Assembly (NCBI RefSeq): GCF_000512585.2
Contig: NC_089241.1
Span: 5,226,001 to 5,290,000 of the forward strand
DNA: 64,000 nucleotides
Origin: Kwoniella bestiolae CBS 10118
Lineage: Eukaryota; Basidiomycota; Tremellomycetes; Tremellales; Cryptococcaceae
Direction of reading: 5' to 3'
In this document: piece after piece, positions 22,998 to 35,278 of the stretch
How the letters are laid out: each line of letters begins with the position of its first letter
Numbering within the stretch: the stretch's first letter is position 1
Notes under the pieces: model-generated
What the model was told of the DNA's origin: nothing
The model's input: only the letters and a program-made list of their open reading frames with translations
Database searches by the model: none
Program-made: the position numbers and the translations under genes

Positions 22998-25648
22998 CTT
23001 CTCTCCAATCTCGTACATCGAAAGAAAACAACAGTGGGAAGGGGTTGGAAGTATGCTTGAGAATTCGATGTATTTATATTTATGTATTTATTTTTATATA
23101 TCGATGGGTAGATCTCAGTCTAAAAAGGGTTTGTAAGATCACCGGCGGCGGAGATGATTACGATGTTTAAATTTGACTTTTGATTTTTGTTTTTTCTCGT
23201 ACGTGGAGGATATCGACGATTTGATTGATAAGCGAACGAAAAAAAATAATGAAAATTATCGTGTAATTAATAATTCTTCTTCTGCTTGAAGTTGATACCC
23301 GGTTATGCAGGTGGTCGAGTAGTATCGCAATGAGATGGATGATTTGTGCTTGATGTTTGTTGGCGTGGGGTGAAAAGTTATTTATATATATTTCAGAATT
23401 GTGAACCGCGGGTGAAACGGGTGAGACCGACGGATAGCAAAACGATGGGAAAAAGTGATAATAAAAGTGAAAAACCCAGAGGCGAACTGGAAGTGGATCT
23501 CTTCTTTGCTTGTTTGTATTTATACAAGCATGAGCTAGCTTCCTCGCGGTGTGGGAAAGAAAATCGGCAACGACGGTGTTGTGGAGGGGTAGGTGGATGA
23601 ATGAGTCGTTTGATTGTGATTGGTACGAAACCCCGGATTGAAAAGTGAGTTTTCTAACAGGGGCCCGAAGATTATAATGGGTGAGTGAATTTGTGGATCT
23701 GGGCCGAAGGGCTTTGGTATGCGATGCAGTCTAAGTCTACGGTCTGCGGTGTATGTACAGCTTTTTTCGTCTGTTTGGTTTAGTGCAAAGCAAAGCCAAG
23801 AACCAGATCTATCTTTCTTTATCTTGGCTTATATAGTCAAAGTCGAACGATACTGTTTTCATTTTGATCGGTCATCGTTCATACCGTTTACAAGGTTATG
23901 ACATCTATGATGTGTAAGCATCGTTAAACGAAAACGATCATTGCATTCCCAAAGGACTGGGAACCATATCGGTCATCGTGCCCGCTGGTCAAGGCTAGAT
24001 ATGATACCTGCTTGGTCTTCTTTCCATCGGGGACTGAGCCAGAAAGAAAGGAGCAACGAAAGCACTATCCCATACACCGAGAGAGTGTCATTTGAGGGAT
24101 TTTTTTATGCTTATGCGTAGGTACGTGGTCGGAATGTCATAATCACCTGCATCATAATCTCATAGTGTAACGTGATTGTCAATTGAATCCGTCTCGTCTC
24201 GTCCTCGGTCAAGGTTATTTCGAGCGCATCTTTGTAAGATGGTAACAATCACCCGCGCGGCCGCCAGATCCTACAATTTTGGAATGCAGGCCTCTCGGCC
24301 GGTAATGATGTTATGTGAATAACAAAACACATGCTTTACTTGAATGTCTCACCACTACGTTACCCAAGCCAAGCCAAGCCATGTGGATGCAGGGGAGCAG
24401 ATACAGCCTACACATTGTGTCATACGGTCATGACCTGCGGAACGTCTGTGCGTTGTTTTGTTGTGCTTGTGTTGTTTCCCTCGGTGACCGTACGGAAAGT
24501 CCGTGAGATCCACCTTCGCCCCCCGATACCTTTTCGCCGGCACATAGATTAGGTAGTCCTGTATTAAGCATGACCTCTTACTCAACAAAGCCATAGACGT
24601 ACGGTATACCCACAGCAGTACGTAGCACTCACCATCGCCGAGACACCATCGATGCATAAACGCTCCATCTGCCTGCATTGCCTTGCTACAACGAAGCTGA
24701 ATCTCCGACGGGAAGGGAAATAATTATGTAAATTCACATGGGTCATCTTGGCCCGACAGGTTCCAGGCTTAGGCTTACACCTTTTGAAGCTCCACAAGAG
24801 GCGTTCACACCCATTTGCCGGCGGTACCGCTCTGCCTCTTTCGTCATTTCCATTCTGGCCAGCAGTTCTACATCCAACTTGCGACGATTCTGTCTTTGAG
24901 GATCGGTCTGAACAAACAGACAAACAAGGTTGAAAAGCCTGTAACTGTAACTGGGACTGTGACTGTCATTTGTAAGCGAAGGTACCACTGGCGATCAGCA
25001 CGTGTACGAATGTTTCCTGAAAGGAGAGAATCGAATCGGGTTCCGAATAGGTACACGGCCGCCGCCGCTGGCGCACGTTATGCTGCAGCTCTTGTCTGGT
25101 TCAATGCCAACGGAATTTGTTAGGTCCGCTGGCCATGGACGTCATACCCATAAAATAGTGGATACAGCATCATAATGACCATTCCTAGCTGGTGTCGCAA
25201 CTCGAACGTCCTCATGCTCAACGGCATCAGCGCTGTAAGCCGATGCCAATTAAATGGACGCTATCAATCATTCCAATTTATCACGGCCACTGTTCGCAGA
25301 ACGCTAGAGATCCGTCCCCGGCACCTCGGCTCTTAGCAGATAACGAGACTAACGAGACGATCGCACTCTTTTTTTTGTCGATAGCAGTTCGACGTCATTC
25401 TGCCATATGGATTGCAGCATTATCACAATTCCAAAGATTCCTGCGAAGTTTATATCTCCCTCCACTTCCTCTCTCTGACCCCCACATACCAGGTGGAGAT
25501 GATTTCTCAGCCAGATACGTAACATGCAGGTACTCCTCCTATAGCCGAGCAGATCAGCCCGATCCTTTACGACAACCCAGCAGGGTCAGGTTTATCAGAT
25601 CAAGCGGTACGTTCATGCTATGACGACCGCAGCGTATCTATGAAATAA
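22998..25648. other. 2.65 kb gene-free region upstream of the bZIP gene
   Basis: No convincing coding frame on either strand. The part next to the bZIP start (23040-23290) is AT-rich with A and T runs. A CCAAG motif is repeated three times near 24364-24379. The bZIP gene and DOP1 are both on the minus strand, so this space holds the DOP1 3' end and the bZIP promoter plus leader. An unrecognised non-coding transcript cannot be excluded. Confidence 0.5.
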
Positions 25649-28600
25649 CTAGAGTTGAAAGATCTCCCTGCTGAGTCCCTCCTCCACAGCTTCCCAATCT
25701 ACACCCATCCCACCGAAGACACCCTCAAAGGTATCGATACTAGCCCTTGAGAAGAACGGTTGTAATTGGTATATACTGTTGAGGGTCGTCACGGATGATA
25801 AGCTGGGTTTTCTAGGTGCGCTTTCGTTTTGTTCAGAGAGTAGGATTTGATCGTTCTGTTCCACAGGCGACATGACCCAGCAGTTAGCGATATGCAGTGT
25901 ATGAACAGTAATGGGAAACTACATACACTATGATCTGAACCCCTTTGTCCATCAGCTAGGATATTCGATAAACAATCCATCAACGCTTCGGGGCTGCACC
26001 CCTCGGCCGGATAGATCGCATCGGTAGTGTCGGTGATGAACATCCATTGGTGGCTAAAGGGCAATCGCTTTAGTCAATTGACCTCCGCAGATGGCGAAGA
26101 CCCGAGTGTGATGGAAGGTGGACTTACACTTGGAAATCCTCTGATTGAATCACCAACAAAAGGTCGAGGAATTTGCATGCTGCTAGTACGAGCTGTAATT
26201 CCTCTGAACCATCTTCGGGTGGATCGTCCATGGTGAGCTCGAAAATGCGCAACTGCAATCCACGATCAGCCATGATGCTGAGAAGAGTGAAGTCGCCGTA
26301 ACGTACCAGCTCGGTCAAGATGACAGGCCAGAAATTGGTCAAATGTTGGGGCGATATACGAATCATCAGAACTCTTAGACACAAGTATACCTACGATACA
26401 CAGTATCAGCTTGAACCGCCTCTCGAAGATTGATTCTACTCACCTCGCTGTGCACTCTGGGGGACAACTGACTACTCCTTAGCATCTCCACGAGCTTCTC
26501 CTGGATGGCAGGTAATTGAACTAGATAATGATTATTTTCCGCAGCAAGCAAGATGAAGCTTAACCTCCTCAAATTGAGCGATTTCACCAGCATCTCTTGA
26601 TCTCGGTTGGAAAAAATATTTGCAGAGGATGCAGAAGTGATTTTACCTATTCTCACAAAATCAGCCACAACCTGCCTTGAGCAAAAGCACGGACGCACCC
26701 AGCAGATCTGTAAATCTCTCCTTATCAGAATCCATCAACCCGCAGATAAGCGTCTTCCAATACCCTATATCATCCTCACTCTTCTGTCGGAAGAACCGGG
26801 AATCATTGAACACGTCGGCTATCTGAGCTCGCCAGGTCTTGTGCGCGGAGGGGATCTTTGTGATCTCCATGAGCAAGCGGATAGTACTTTTCTCGACTCT
26901 ATTTGAAGGTGGTCAGTCCATCAGATTCATTCCACGGCGACAGTCACAGAACACTCACTGTTGCTTCTTGAATGCTGGAGTGACGATGGTCACCATGACC
27001 CCACTGCATGCAGCATTCACTCGATCTGCATCGACGAGCAATGCTCTCAAGTTGGGTATGACTGAGACGGAAAGGAAATCGTATATCTGCGTGAGAAAGA
27101 ACGTCAGCGTAGATATCTAAGATAACAGGCTGAAATTGCCGACCTGTTCCAGGCCCTGTTCAGCATCGACCTTGTCTATATCCCCTGGACTAGCTGTTCC
27201 AGATGTCATCCGAGACCATAGCCCAGCTTCCGATATCTTTGCGGAGTTCGTAACAACAAGATCCAGTATCTTGGCATAAGTATCTTGTAGATCCCTCCTC
27301 AATCGCCGATCTTCAAGCGCACTAGTCTTTGATACGGTCAAAGCTAACGCAGTCAAGCATCTGCGACGTGACTCGTGAATCAGCCATTTTGCAGAAGATG
27401 TGGATAGCCAACCTACTTGAAAACCAAGAATAGTTGGGTTCTTGCGGAGGAGGACCCAATGCTTCCGATAAAATCCTTGGAGAATGTGAATAATGTGGTC
27501 CACACTTGAACAGCTATAGGAGCTTCTAATCGAGAGATGTACGCTTCCAAAAACGCAAGGTATGCAGGGTCCGCCCTACGTTGTATTGCCATCAGCAAAG
27601 GCCCCTCTGTTGATGATTGTCAAACTCACCGGAACTCGGAAGATGTCCTGCCAGATTTCCCAGAAACAGCTTGGCAGACTATTTCCACCAGGCGTTCTGC
27701 ACTGGGTGTGAGGACATCTACGCAGTCGAATATTGCCGAATCCTGTGTGAAGACAGAGCGTCAGTACATCAAGCATGAGGAGCACATTAACACTCACGGT
27801 AATCTCGCTGGAGTTGGTCGCCCAAACATGGATACAGCTGGTGATGACACCCAAAGGTTGACTCTTGAACGTTTTTTCTAGTACCTTGTTCACACGAGAT
27901 CGAATTTTCTCATATGTCTGTACTTTTGACGAAGAAGCGGCAGAAGGGGAAGAAGTGGGTTTGGTGATTGTCCAGGAGACGAGGAGGGCATGGATAGCAT
28001 CGTCGAGGTATCTAGGGTATTCAGCTTTGAGCTAGGAAATACGACTGTCTTCAGCAAGCAGTTTGTGACCTGATCGAAGCGCTCAAACTTACAGGATCAT
28101 CCGCCGGGGCTTCTACAGTAAAGACTCCCGACATCAACCCCAATAGACCCTTTTCTCCATCCCCTTGTCTACTCATATCGTCATGCTTGACTCCCGGACC
28201 AGACGTCAAGATCACCAAAACCCTTTCTAGCGCATTCAAAATCATCACTACTTCGGCGTCGGTCACGAAAAGCTTTTCATCCTTGACTGACGCATCGGAT
28301 CGGATGTACACACTGTCAATGTGTATCGAGAGATATCGCAGTTGCTGAGCGAAACACTCGGACAAGGCTTGTAGCAGACCATTTCGAGCGGTCGATAGTT
28401 GAGGCAGAGTCATCAAGACGAAGTCGATCCAATGCTGCAATACTGGTAGGTTCCCCGTCGACAGTACAGCTTCAATGATGAGTTTCACCACGTTTACCTC
28501 AAACTCGGCGTCTAGTGGAGGCCTCTCAGTGAGAGAGGGAGATCGACGATGGTTGAGTGATTTGCTAGTGGAAGAGGCGCTAATCGCCGAGTGGAGGAGA

Positions 28601-31600
28601 TGGAGTAATTTGCTTTGTAGGGTCATGCGCTTCTGCTGTATTGCCGAGGAGAGATTCGCCACAAGGGATATTTTCAGGTTGACCAGTTGATGCTGAGATA
28701 CGTCGCCGCGAGAGACGATTGTCTGGAGAAGCTCGGCAGCGGAACTTTGCACACGAACGATCAAACACGTGACCTTGCGGATGGAGGGAGATGCCTCGGT
28801 GTTGATGTATCTAGCGAGGCATTAGCTTGAATCGCTATGGTTCTTTGCGTACCTGATCAGCAGCGACACCAATACTTCCAAATAGGAAGTGGCATTCGGA
28901 AACGCTGCGTCCACCCTTTGTATCAAGGTAGGATGAATGCTTTGTCGAATCTCTGTTGAATGACAAGCTTTGCTCAACCCCTGACCGCCGAATTTGAACA
29001 ACGTCGAGATACTGTCTATCTGATGGCATATAAGACACAGGTCTACTGGGGTAGCGTATGTACCGTCGTGATATCGGATTGATGGATCAAGAAGACGGCT
29101 GATGATTGGATCGAGCACGCGGAAGTATGATCTTAGATTGAGTCGCATCCATGTTTCCGCTTGACGTTGGATCTCTGGGTCAGATGACCGTAAAGCATCG
29201 AGAACCATGTTGATGGGGACGTTGAACATTTCCCCGGGTAGCATGGAATCGTCTGCGAGGTACTCAGCACTGTTCGTGATCGTATCACTCACCAGTTAAT
29301 CGCCACAGGATCCCAAAAGCGTCAAAACCTGCGCTGTTGAGTGGTACAGCCGTCATTCTACGGGCGATGACATTTTCGAGGGTGTGCAGCTCTGCCATTT
29401 GATTGTACTCCCAAAGAAGCTCAACGGCACGAATGTGATACTGAGCCGCATCCGGACGTAGATATCGAAAGAGCTAAAGAAGTCAGCCAGTGTCATCTGG
29501 AAGGAGTACTCACAGAGTCTAGGATGGCTGACATTGTCTCGTGAGAGGTGATGACAACAGGAGACTTGAAAGCGGGGCATCGTGAGGTCTTGAGGGCAGC
29601 TGTGACCAGCGACTCGATGACAGTGAATGACGACACCTGGGATAAATTAGCTTGTCTCGTCTTCCTAAGTGACTCACCTTGGCGAGGGCCTGCACAAGAC
29701 TGCTAAGCCATCTCTCCCCATCTACTAGAGCTAAAGTCGGTGCTTCGTAGTCTAGCAGAGTCGATGCTATACTAGTCGCGTCTAGCAGGCTTTCAGGTTC
29801 GTTCCAATGGTTTGTCAAAGCATGTTGGCATATGTCAAAGGAGGTCAAGGCTATGCGAGGGAGAATATCGGTACTGATCTTCTCGTGTGCGAGGTGAGGC
29901 CGCGAGTCCGTACTGTACAGCAGATCCGACACTGATGTTGACTCGGTTTCGGTCTCCGTTGCAGCAGAAGATGCTTTAGAAAATGTGTCTGGTGATATTA
30001 TGTGGAGCATTTGTACTGCCAGCCGGAAGGCTTCTCTCGAGGCGTCATCCGTGAGAGTATTTGACTATCAGCAGTCAGTCGGTACAAATATCCTATCAGG
30101 AATTGCGTGAACTTGACTTACTGCTATAACAGTCAGGATTAAATCAAGGAGCAACGGCATGTGCACGCTGTTCACTTCTTCATCGTGTTGTGGTATGGAT
30201 GCGACGATCCATTGCACGAGTTGTATTCCCTGCAAAGTCAGTTCTAATCCTCCCGGGCGATGGACTCACATCCGAGTCTCTAGCATCAAGCTCCGCTCGT
30301 ACAGAGGCATATAACAGCTTCCACAGGATGATAGGTTCAATAGCCTCGTACACAGCGAGTGCAGTGCCGATCACCTGTTTTGAAACATCAGCTCGTCATC
30401 ACTACACAATGAAGGATACTCACTTCTTCTGGCAATACGCCCGTCGAGCTTGAAGTAGCATTCTTTATGGCACGCAAAGCTGGAATAGCCAGACTTTCTG
30501 ACAGCGCTGAACCAACCTCCCACTTGTCCAGAAAGGACAGAAATATCTTGAAAGGTCTCTGAGCGTCTGCTCCGTCCATGGCAGTACCAAGAGTTTGCAT
30601 GTCTCGCTGCATTCAGTCGTAAGCTGACATTCAAGGGAATGGAGGTGTCAACTCACAAGTAGAGTGGTCGAGAGCAACTCCAGTCCATGCTTTTGGAAAT
30701 GCACAATCTGTTCTTCGGGACCTTCTCCTGGTCCAAGTAGCCATGTATACACTCTTCTACTGAGTGATAACTCCTTCTGAAGTAGGACTCCACTGGCGGC
30801 TCGCATCAAAGTTTCTTGATCTTTGTGATCGGCATCTCTACACAAGATGCAATAAGTCTCGGTTGAATTGGTTTTGTTCTCTCTGACTCACTTGAAAAGG
30901 GGTTCATCCAATCTCAAAATCCTCAAGAGCAGATCTAACCCATTTCTTCTCACCAGTACATTCTCATCCCCCAATGCAGCTGAGACTCCTCGAATCATCA
31001 GTCCAACGTCGCAATCGCCTTGTTCAGGCGGTTTGAGCAATCTTCGGGAAAGGTAATTGAGCGCTGAGAGACGAGATGTGGGCGAGGAGATGAGGATGAG
31101 AAAGATTGTCTTGAGGAAGAAGGAGGCAGTCACTGCACCTGACACCTTGTCAAGTAGAGATAGTATCTGATGGAAAACGATGTATTTAGCAGATTATGGG
31201 ATATTTCAGGAGAGGTAAACTCGCCTTGTCGAAGAAATCCCCTGTCTCCTCCTCCATTCCAGGTAAAAAAGCCAAGATCAGAGCTTTGGTCGCTGGTCTC
31301 AAATCCGACCCCAGAGGCAAGTAGTATGTTTCGTATATGTTGATTAATATGGGTCGTACAGAGGTGGTTGCGTATTGGAAGAATGGGAAAAGTCCGGATG
31401 ACCATATTAGCAAATCTCGTTTCAATCCTTCGACCTGTCGACGACAGCCCCATCAGCTCGATGTGATAATCTCCACAATATGACATAGTAGACTTACCCC
31501 TATTATGCTGAAGATATAAGCATAGACATCTAACGCTCTTTGATGAACACCAGCAGGTAAAGCGGGGTTCAAGCATTGAGCCAACCGTTTAGACACGATG

Positions 31601-32190
31601 AGTTTTCTAGGTATTTCAGGATATGGCGGTGAGGGTGAGTGAAGTGTCTGGCATAACACATGTCAGTCATGATGTGCGGTAATGACATATCATTATGACA
31701 TACCTTCAACAATCTCGAAAGAAACGATATGAAATCCGCCCATTCGTTGACGCTTTCAAAGGCCTGTAGACTTTTATCCACCAGCTGAGCGAATTTCTTA
31801 TACTTTGCATCAGTGGCCAGAAGGGATGTCGTAGCGGCTACAGATTGACCATTAAGCAGCTAGACAAATCTAGGAGTCTGACGGTGTTGTCGAGACGATT
31901 TGATGGGATATCGACCACGACTCACCTTTTCCGGCCCTTCGTCTAACCTCGGGGGTTGTTCTCCCACTCGACCCTCCACTGTCCTCCTGATTGATACTTA
32001 TCTGAGATGCATTGGATGTGCTTCTAGACCTTCCAGGGGCTATCAGCTTGGTTAGTCTCCCATGTGAACCTCGCCGTCGAGGGGGTTTAGTCGAATCTGG
32101 GTTGGGTGATTCAGGTCGGGGAGAAGAAGGGAGTGATGATGAGCCGGCTGCAGCTGGAGTAGGTTCGTTGAGTGCTGGTAAATTCGGCAT
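25649..32190 (-). CDS. DOP1: Dop1/Dopey family protein, very large, many introns
   Basis: A 6.5 kb gene with roughly 25 short introns. I did not fix every junction, so only the outer limits and order are firm; about 1,700 residues are expected. It starts with a Ser/Pro/Arg-rich N-terminus (MPNLPALNEPTP), then the Dopey N-terminal domain: KYKKFAQLVDKSLQAF, WADFISFLSRLLK, SKRLAQCLNPALPAGVHQRA and LDVYAYIFSIIG. The middle contains WMRLNLRSYFRVLDPIISRL. The C-terminal part has ISPQHLTNFWPVILTELV, ACKFLDLLLVIQSEDFQ and HQWMFITDT, all typical of Dopey. The protein ends FEGVFGGMGVDWEAVEEGL. Family knowledge: Dop1 works with the flippase Neo1 and with Mon2 at the late Golgi and endosomes. It diverges from the cysteine synthase gene with 283 bp between start codons. 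Confidence 0.9.
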
Positions 32191-32473
32191 GACGGCTCCT
32201 ATACGCCCTGATAGGTTGGTGAACAGCTGAGGGGTTCGAGGAATCGATTCGTTGATATCGATGGTTGATCAGTGATTGAGATGGGATGAAGAATGACACG
32301 TCGTGGTGATGACAACAACAACATTGGGAATGAGATTGATCCACCTCCACTTCGGCTGCTCTCGTTAAAAGTCCCCTATAAACAAGGAATTGTCCTGTTC
32401 CGTTGCCTTTGTCATCGCAATATCGTACATAGCTCATCGCTGGCTTCCTCGCTTCTTACTTGTCTCGCTCGAG
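32191..32473. promoter_or_regulatory. Shared divergent promoter of DOP1 and the cysteine synthase gene
   Basis: A 283-bp space between two outward-facing start codons. It contains ACAACAACAACA near 32319 and no other gene. Regulation cannot be read from it. Confidence 0.5.
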
Positions 32474-34643
32474 ATGGGTCTGAAAGACTACATACCCCAT
32501 CTTCCACTCAGATTCTGGGATCGAATACGATTCCCCAACAAGTTTACACGAGATCTTGCCTGGGGTCTTATAATTGGTGTCACCCTCTCCCTATCGTCGA
32601 CGTCGTTCGCTATACTGTTCCAAGACTGGAGGAGGAAGAGAGCCATAGCGAGAATACCGCCTAGACCGATAGAAATCAGGAGTGATGAGATTGTCGACGG
32701 AGTCATGGGGTTGATAGGTGCGTGTGTCGCGTTTAGAATGGGGTAGGACTGAAGCTGGGAATTAGGAAATACACCTCTGATACGGATCAACTCGCTGAGC
32801 GATGCTCTCGGAGTGGAGATACTGGTAAGCATGGTCTTTCCTACGGTATCATATGTAGCTGATCCTGATCTCTCCCATAACAGGGTAAAGCCGAGGTTTG
32901 TCAATCATGTCTCGTCGAGCCGGGCTCCAAGCTGATTTCATTTTACAGTTTTTGAATCCAGGAGGATCAGTGAAGGACAGAGTAGCGTTGAAAAGTGAGC
33001 TCTGGCTCATTACAAAACAATGGCAGGTCCTCGCTGATGATCAACAGTCATCGAGGATGCCGAGGCGCAGGGATTGCTCCACCCTCACACGGGGTCTGTC
33101 TTGTTTGAGGGAACGGTAGGCAGCACAGGAATCTCTTTGGCCACGGTTGGTAAAGCCAAGTGAGTGGCTGAAACGTTGTTCTCCGACCTTATCTGACACA
33201 TGCACGCAGAGGCTATGAATGCTGTATCATTATGCCTGACGATGTGGCCATCGAGAAAGTACAGGTATTAGAAAAATTGGGAGCAAAGGTAGAGAGGGTC
33301 AGACCGGCCAGTATCGTCGATGAGAAGCAGGTCAGTAGCCTATGATCACCGTTGCCGCGAAAACCCTATAGCTGATAAATTCATGGACCTTACAGTTTGT
33401 TGTAAGTCGAGAATGTTTGGGTCATGTACTACCCGCTGCTGTGCTGAAACAGTAATCTATCTAACAGAATCTAGCACGTAAAAGAGCACTAGAATTCGGC
33501 CAAACCCCCCTCATCGACCCACCAAAATCGAATCCGGAGGTAGTTCTCTCAACCAAAGCCGACTCCTCTGAAGTAGGGCACGAAGTGAATTCATCGGAAT
33601 CACTCGTACCTACAATAACATTACCTGAATTGCTCAAACCCGCGTTAGAGACTAAACCTAGAGGATTTTTTGCCGATCAATTTGAGAATGAGTCTAATTT
33701 CTACGCTCACTACAAGGGGACCGGACCAGAGATATTGAGGCAGACAAGTGGGAATCTAGATGCTTTCGTCAGTGGGGCCGGGACTGGTGGGACTGTTGCC
33801 GGAACGGGGATGTTCTTGAAGAAGGCTTTGCCGGAGCTGAAGATTGTACTGTCAGATCCCGAAGGTGAGTTATCAGTCGTGGGTATTGGCAAGATGATGC
33901 TGAATGGTGTGATACGCTCAGGTTCTGGTCTGTACAACAAGGTCAAGTTCAACGTGATGTTCGATCACAAAGAACGAGAGGGAAAGAAGAGAAGGCATCA
34001 GGTAGACACTGTGGTGGAAGGTATTGGTGAGTCAGGCTCTCCATGATTTGATATACTCCAGTGGAATTTTATTTGACACTGGTTCATTGTTCGTTTAGGC
34101 ATCAACAGGGTAAGTCCAAAGCGAGTAGCACGGGAGTTCTGGTACTGACTCGAACGCAGATAACGCAAAACTTTTCGTTGGGACTGAACGTCATTGACGA
34201 TGCTTATCGGTATGCTTTAATGTCTCGCTTCCCTTGCTCATGCGATTTTTGCCGCTCACCAAGCTGTGAATGCCACAGGATAACGGACGAAGAAGCAGTC
34301 GCAATGTCACGGTATCTCGTAGCGCACGATGGGCTATATCTCGGTTCATCTAGCGCCTGTAATCTCGTGGCTTGCGTGAGACTGGCGAAAACCTTAGGTA
34401 AAGGCAGTAGGATAGCGACGATATTGTACGTGAGACTTTCTATCTCTGTGCCTCCTCCATCTGCCTTAAATATTCCCCTTGGAACACAATTGAATTTATA
34501 CTGAAACCATAATGGCGCCTCCTATCACTCGCAGATGTGATTCCGGATCAAGACATCAAAGTAAATTCTGGTCGGACGATTATCTAAGGGAAAACGATAT
34601 CATCATAGATCCAAGTATAATTGATCGTCTGTTAGAGTCATAA
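32474..34643 (+). CDS. MCY1: Membrane-anchored cysteine synthase-like PLP enzyme (yeast Mcy1 type)
   Basis: Thirteen exons, giving 472 residues: 32474-32717, 32766-32824, 32884-32895, 32949-32994, 33048-33159, 33210-33330, 33396-33401, 33468-33864, 33922-34026, 34099-34109, 34160-34209, 34279-34425 and 34535-34643. An N-terminal hydrophobic span (AWGLIIGVTLSLSSTSFAIL) precedes the fold-type II PLP domain. Landmarks are GNTPLIRI, FLNPGGSVKDR with the PLP lysine, TVGSTGISLA, the phosphate loop SGAGTGGTVAG, and LGSSSACN near the end. The membrane anchor fits yeast Mcy1, a mitochondrial outer-membrane cysteine synthase family member; activity should be treated with caution. About 45 residues are inserted before GFFADQFEN. 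Four exons are microexons (12, 6 and 11 nt, plus a short 46-nt one), each needed for a conserved motif. Confidence 0.92.
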
Positions 34644-35278
34644 CTGTAAATGCATCATGGGTCTCACAATACTGGCAAAAAGGAGCGGTTGCTGTGCACT
34701 CACTCACGGTGTCATCTGGCAAAGGCAACTCCGCTTGTGATCGATATCCTACTCGGACCTCGAATATGATGCGGGACAGGAAGGACTCGAAAACGTTTCG
34801 ATTCGAACTCCCCATCACTACGTCATAGTATCGCTTCATTCCTGTGAAATCAGTCGGTCTTGCGACTCGACTCGACTTTAACTGGAGTGTAAGTCTCTGT
34901 GACGTCTACCTCCGTCCGAGCTCAAAACAAACGCCGCGACACAGCTTTTTCCGCTGTTCTGCTTTTGGCCGTTGAGTCTTTGAACAACGAAGTCCGACAT
35001 GTGCGTCGATAGCGTCGATCCATTGTCTTTTGGTGGTGTTTCGTCGAAGTATCACCTTTCATACGCTTCTGATCGCGTAGCCAAAATTCAGAGGACAAGG
35101 CGATATCCTTTCTTGCTGTGTCTTCTACTTCTCCCTGAGGTGAGTAGATCTCTCAGGCTGGATGCGAAGCTATAAAAGAGGCTCGAAAAGGTTTCAACTC
35201 TTGTTGCCGCTTTGTTCATCTTGTTCAAAAAAAACAAAAATTTTCATATATAATCTACTCATATCACACTATTCCATC
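34644..35278. other. Intergenic between tandem plus-strand genes
   Basis: The right end holds an A-rich run and a TATA-like CATATATAATC near 35246, just before the next ATG. No gene is seen. A GTTCGAATC-like motif near 34800 on the minus strand was considered for a tRNA and rejected. Confidence 0.45.

Noticed and set aside
24364..24379. CCAAG repeated three times
   Set aside because: Too short to be a meaningful repeat or operator array.
34780..34870. A GTTCGAATC-like box on the minus strand suggesting a tRNA gene
   Set aside because: No matching A box at the right distance and no 7-bp acceptor stem could be found.
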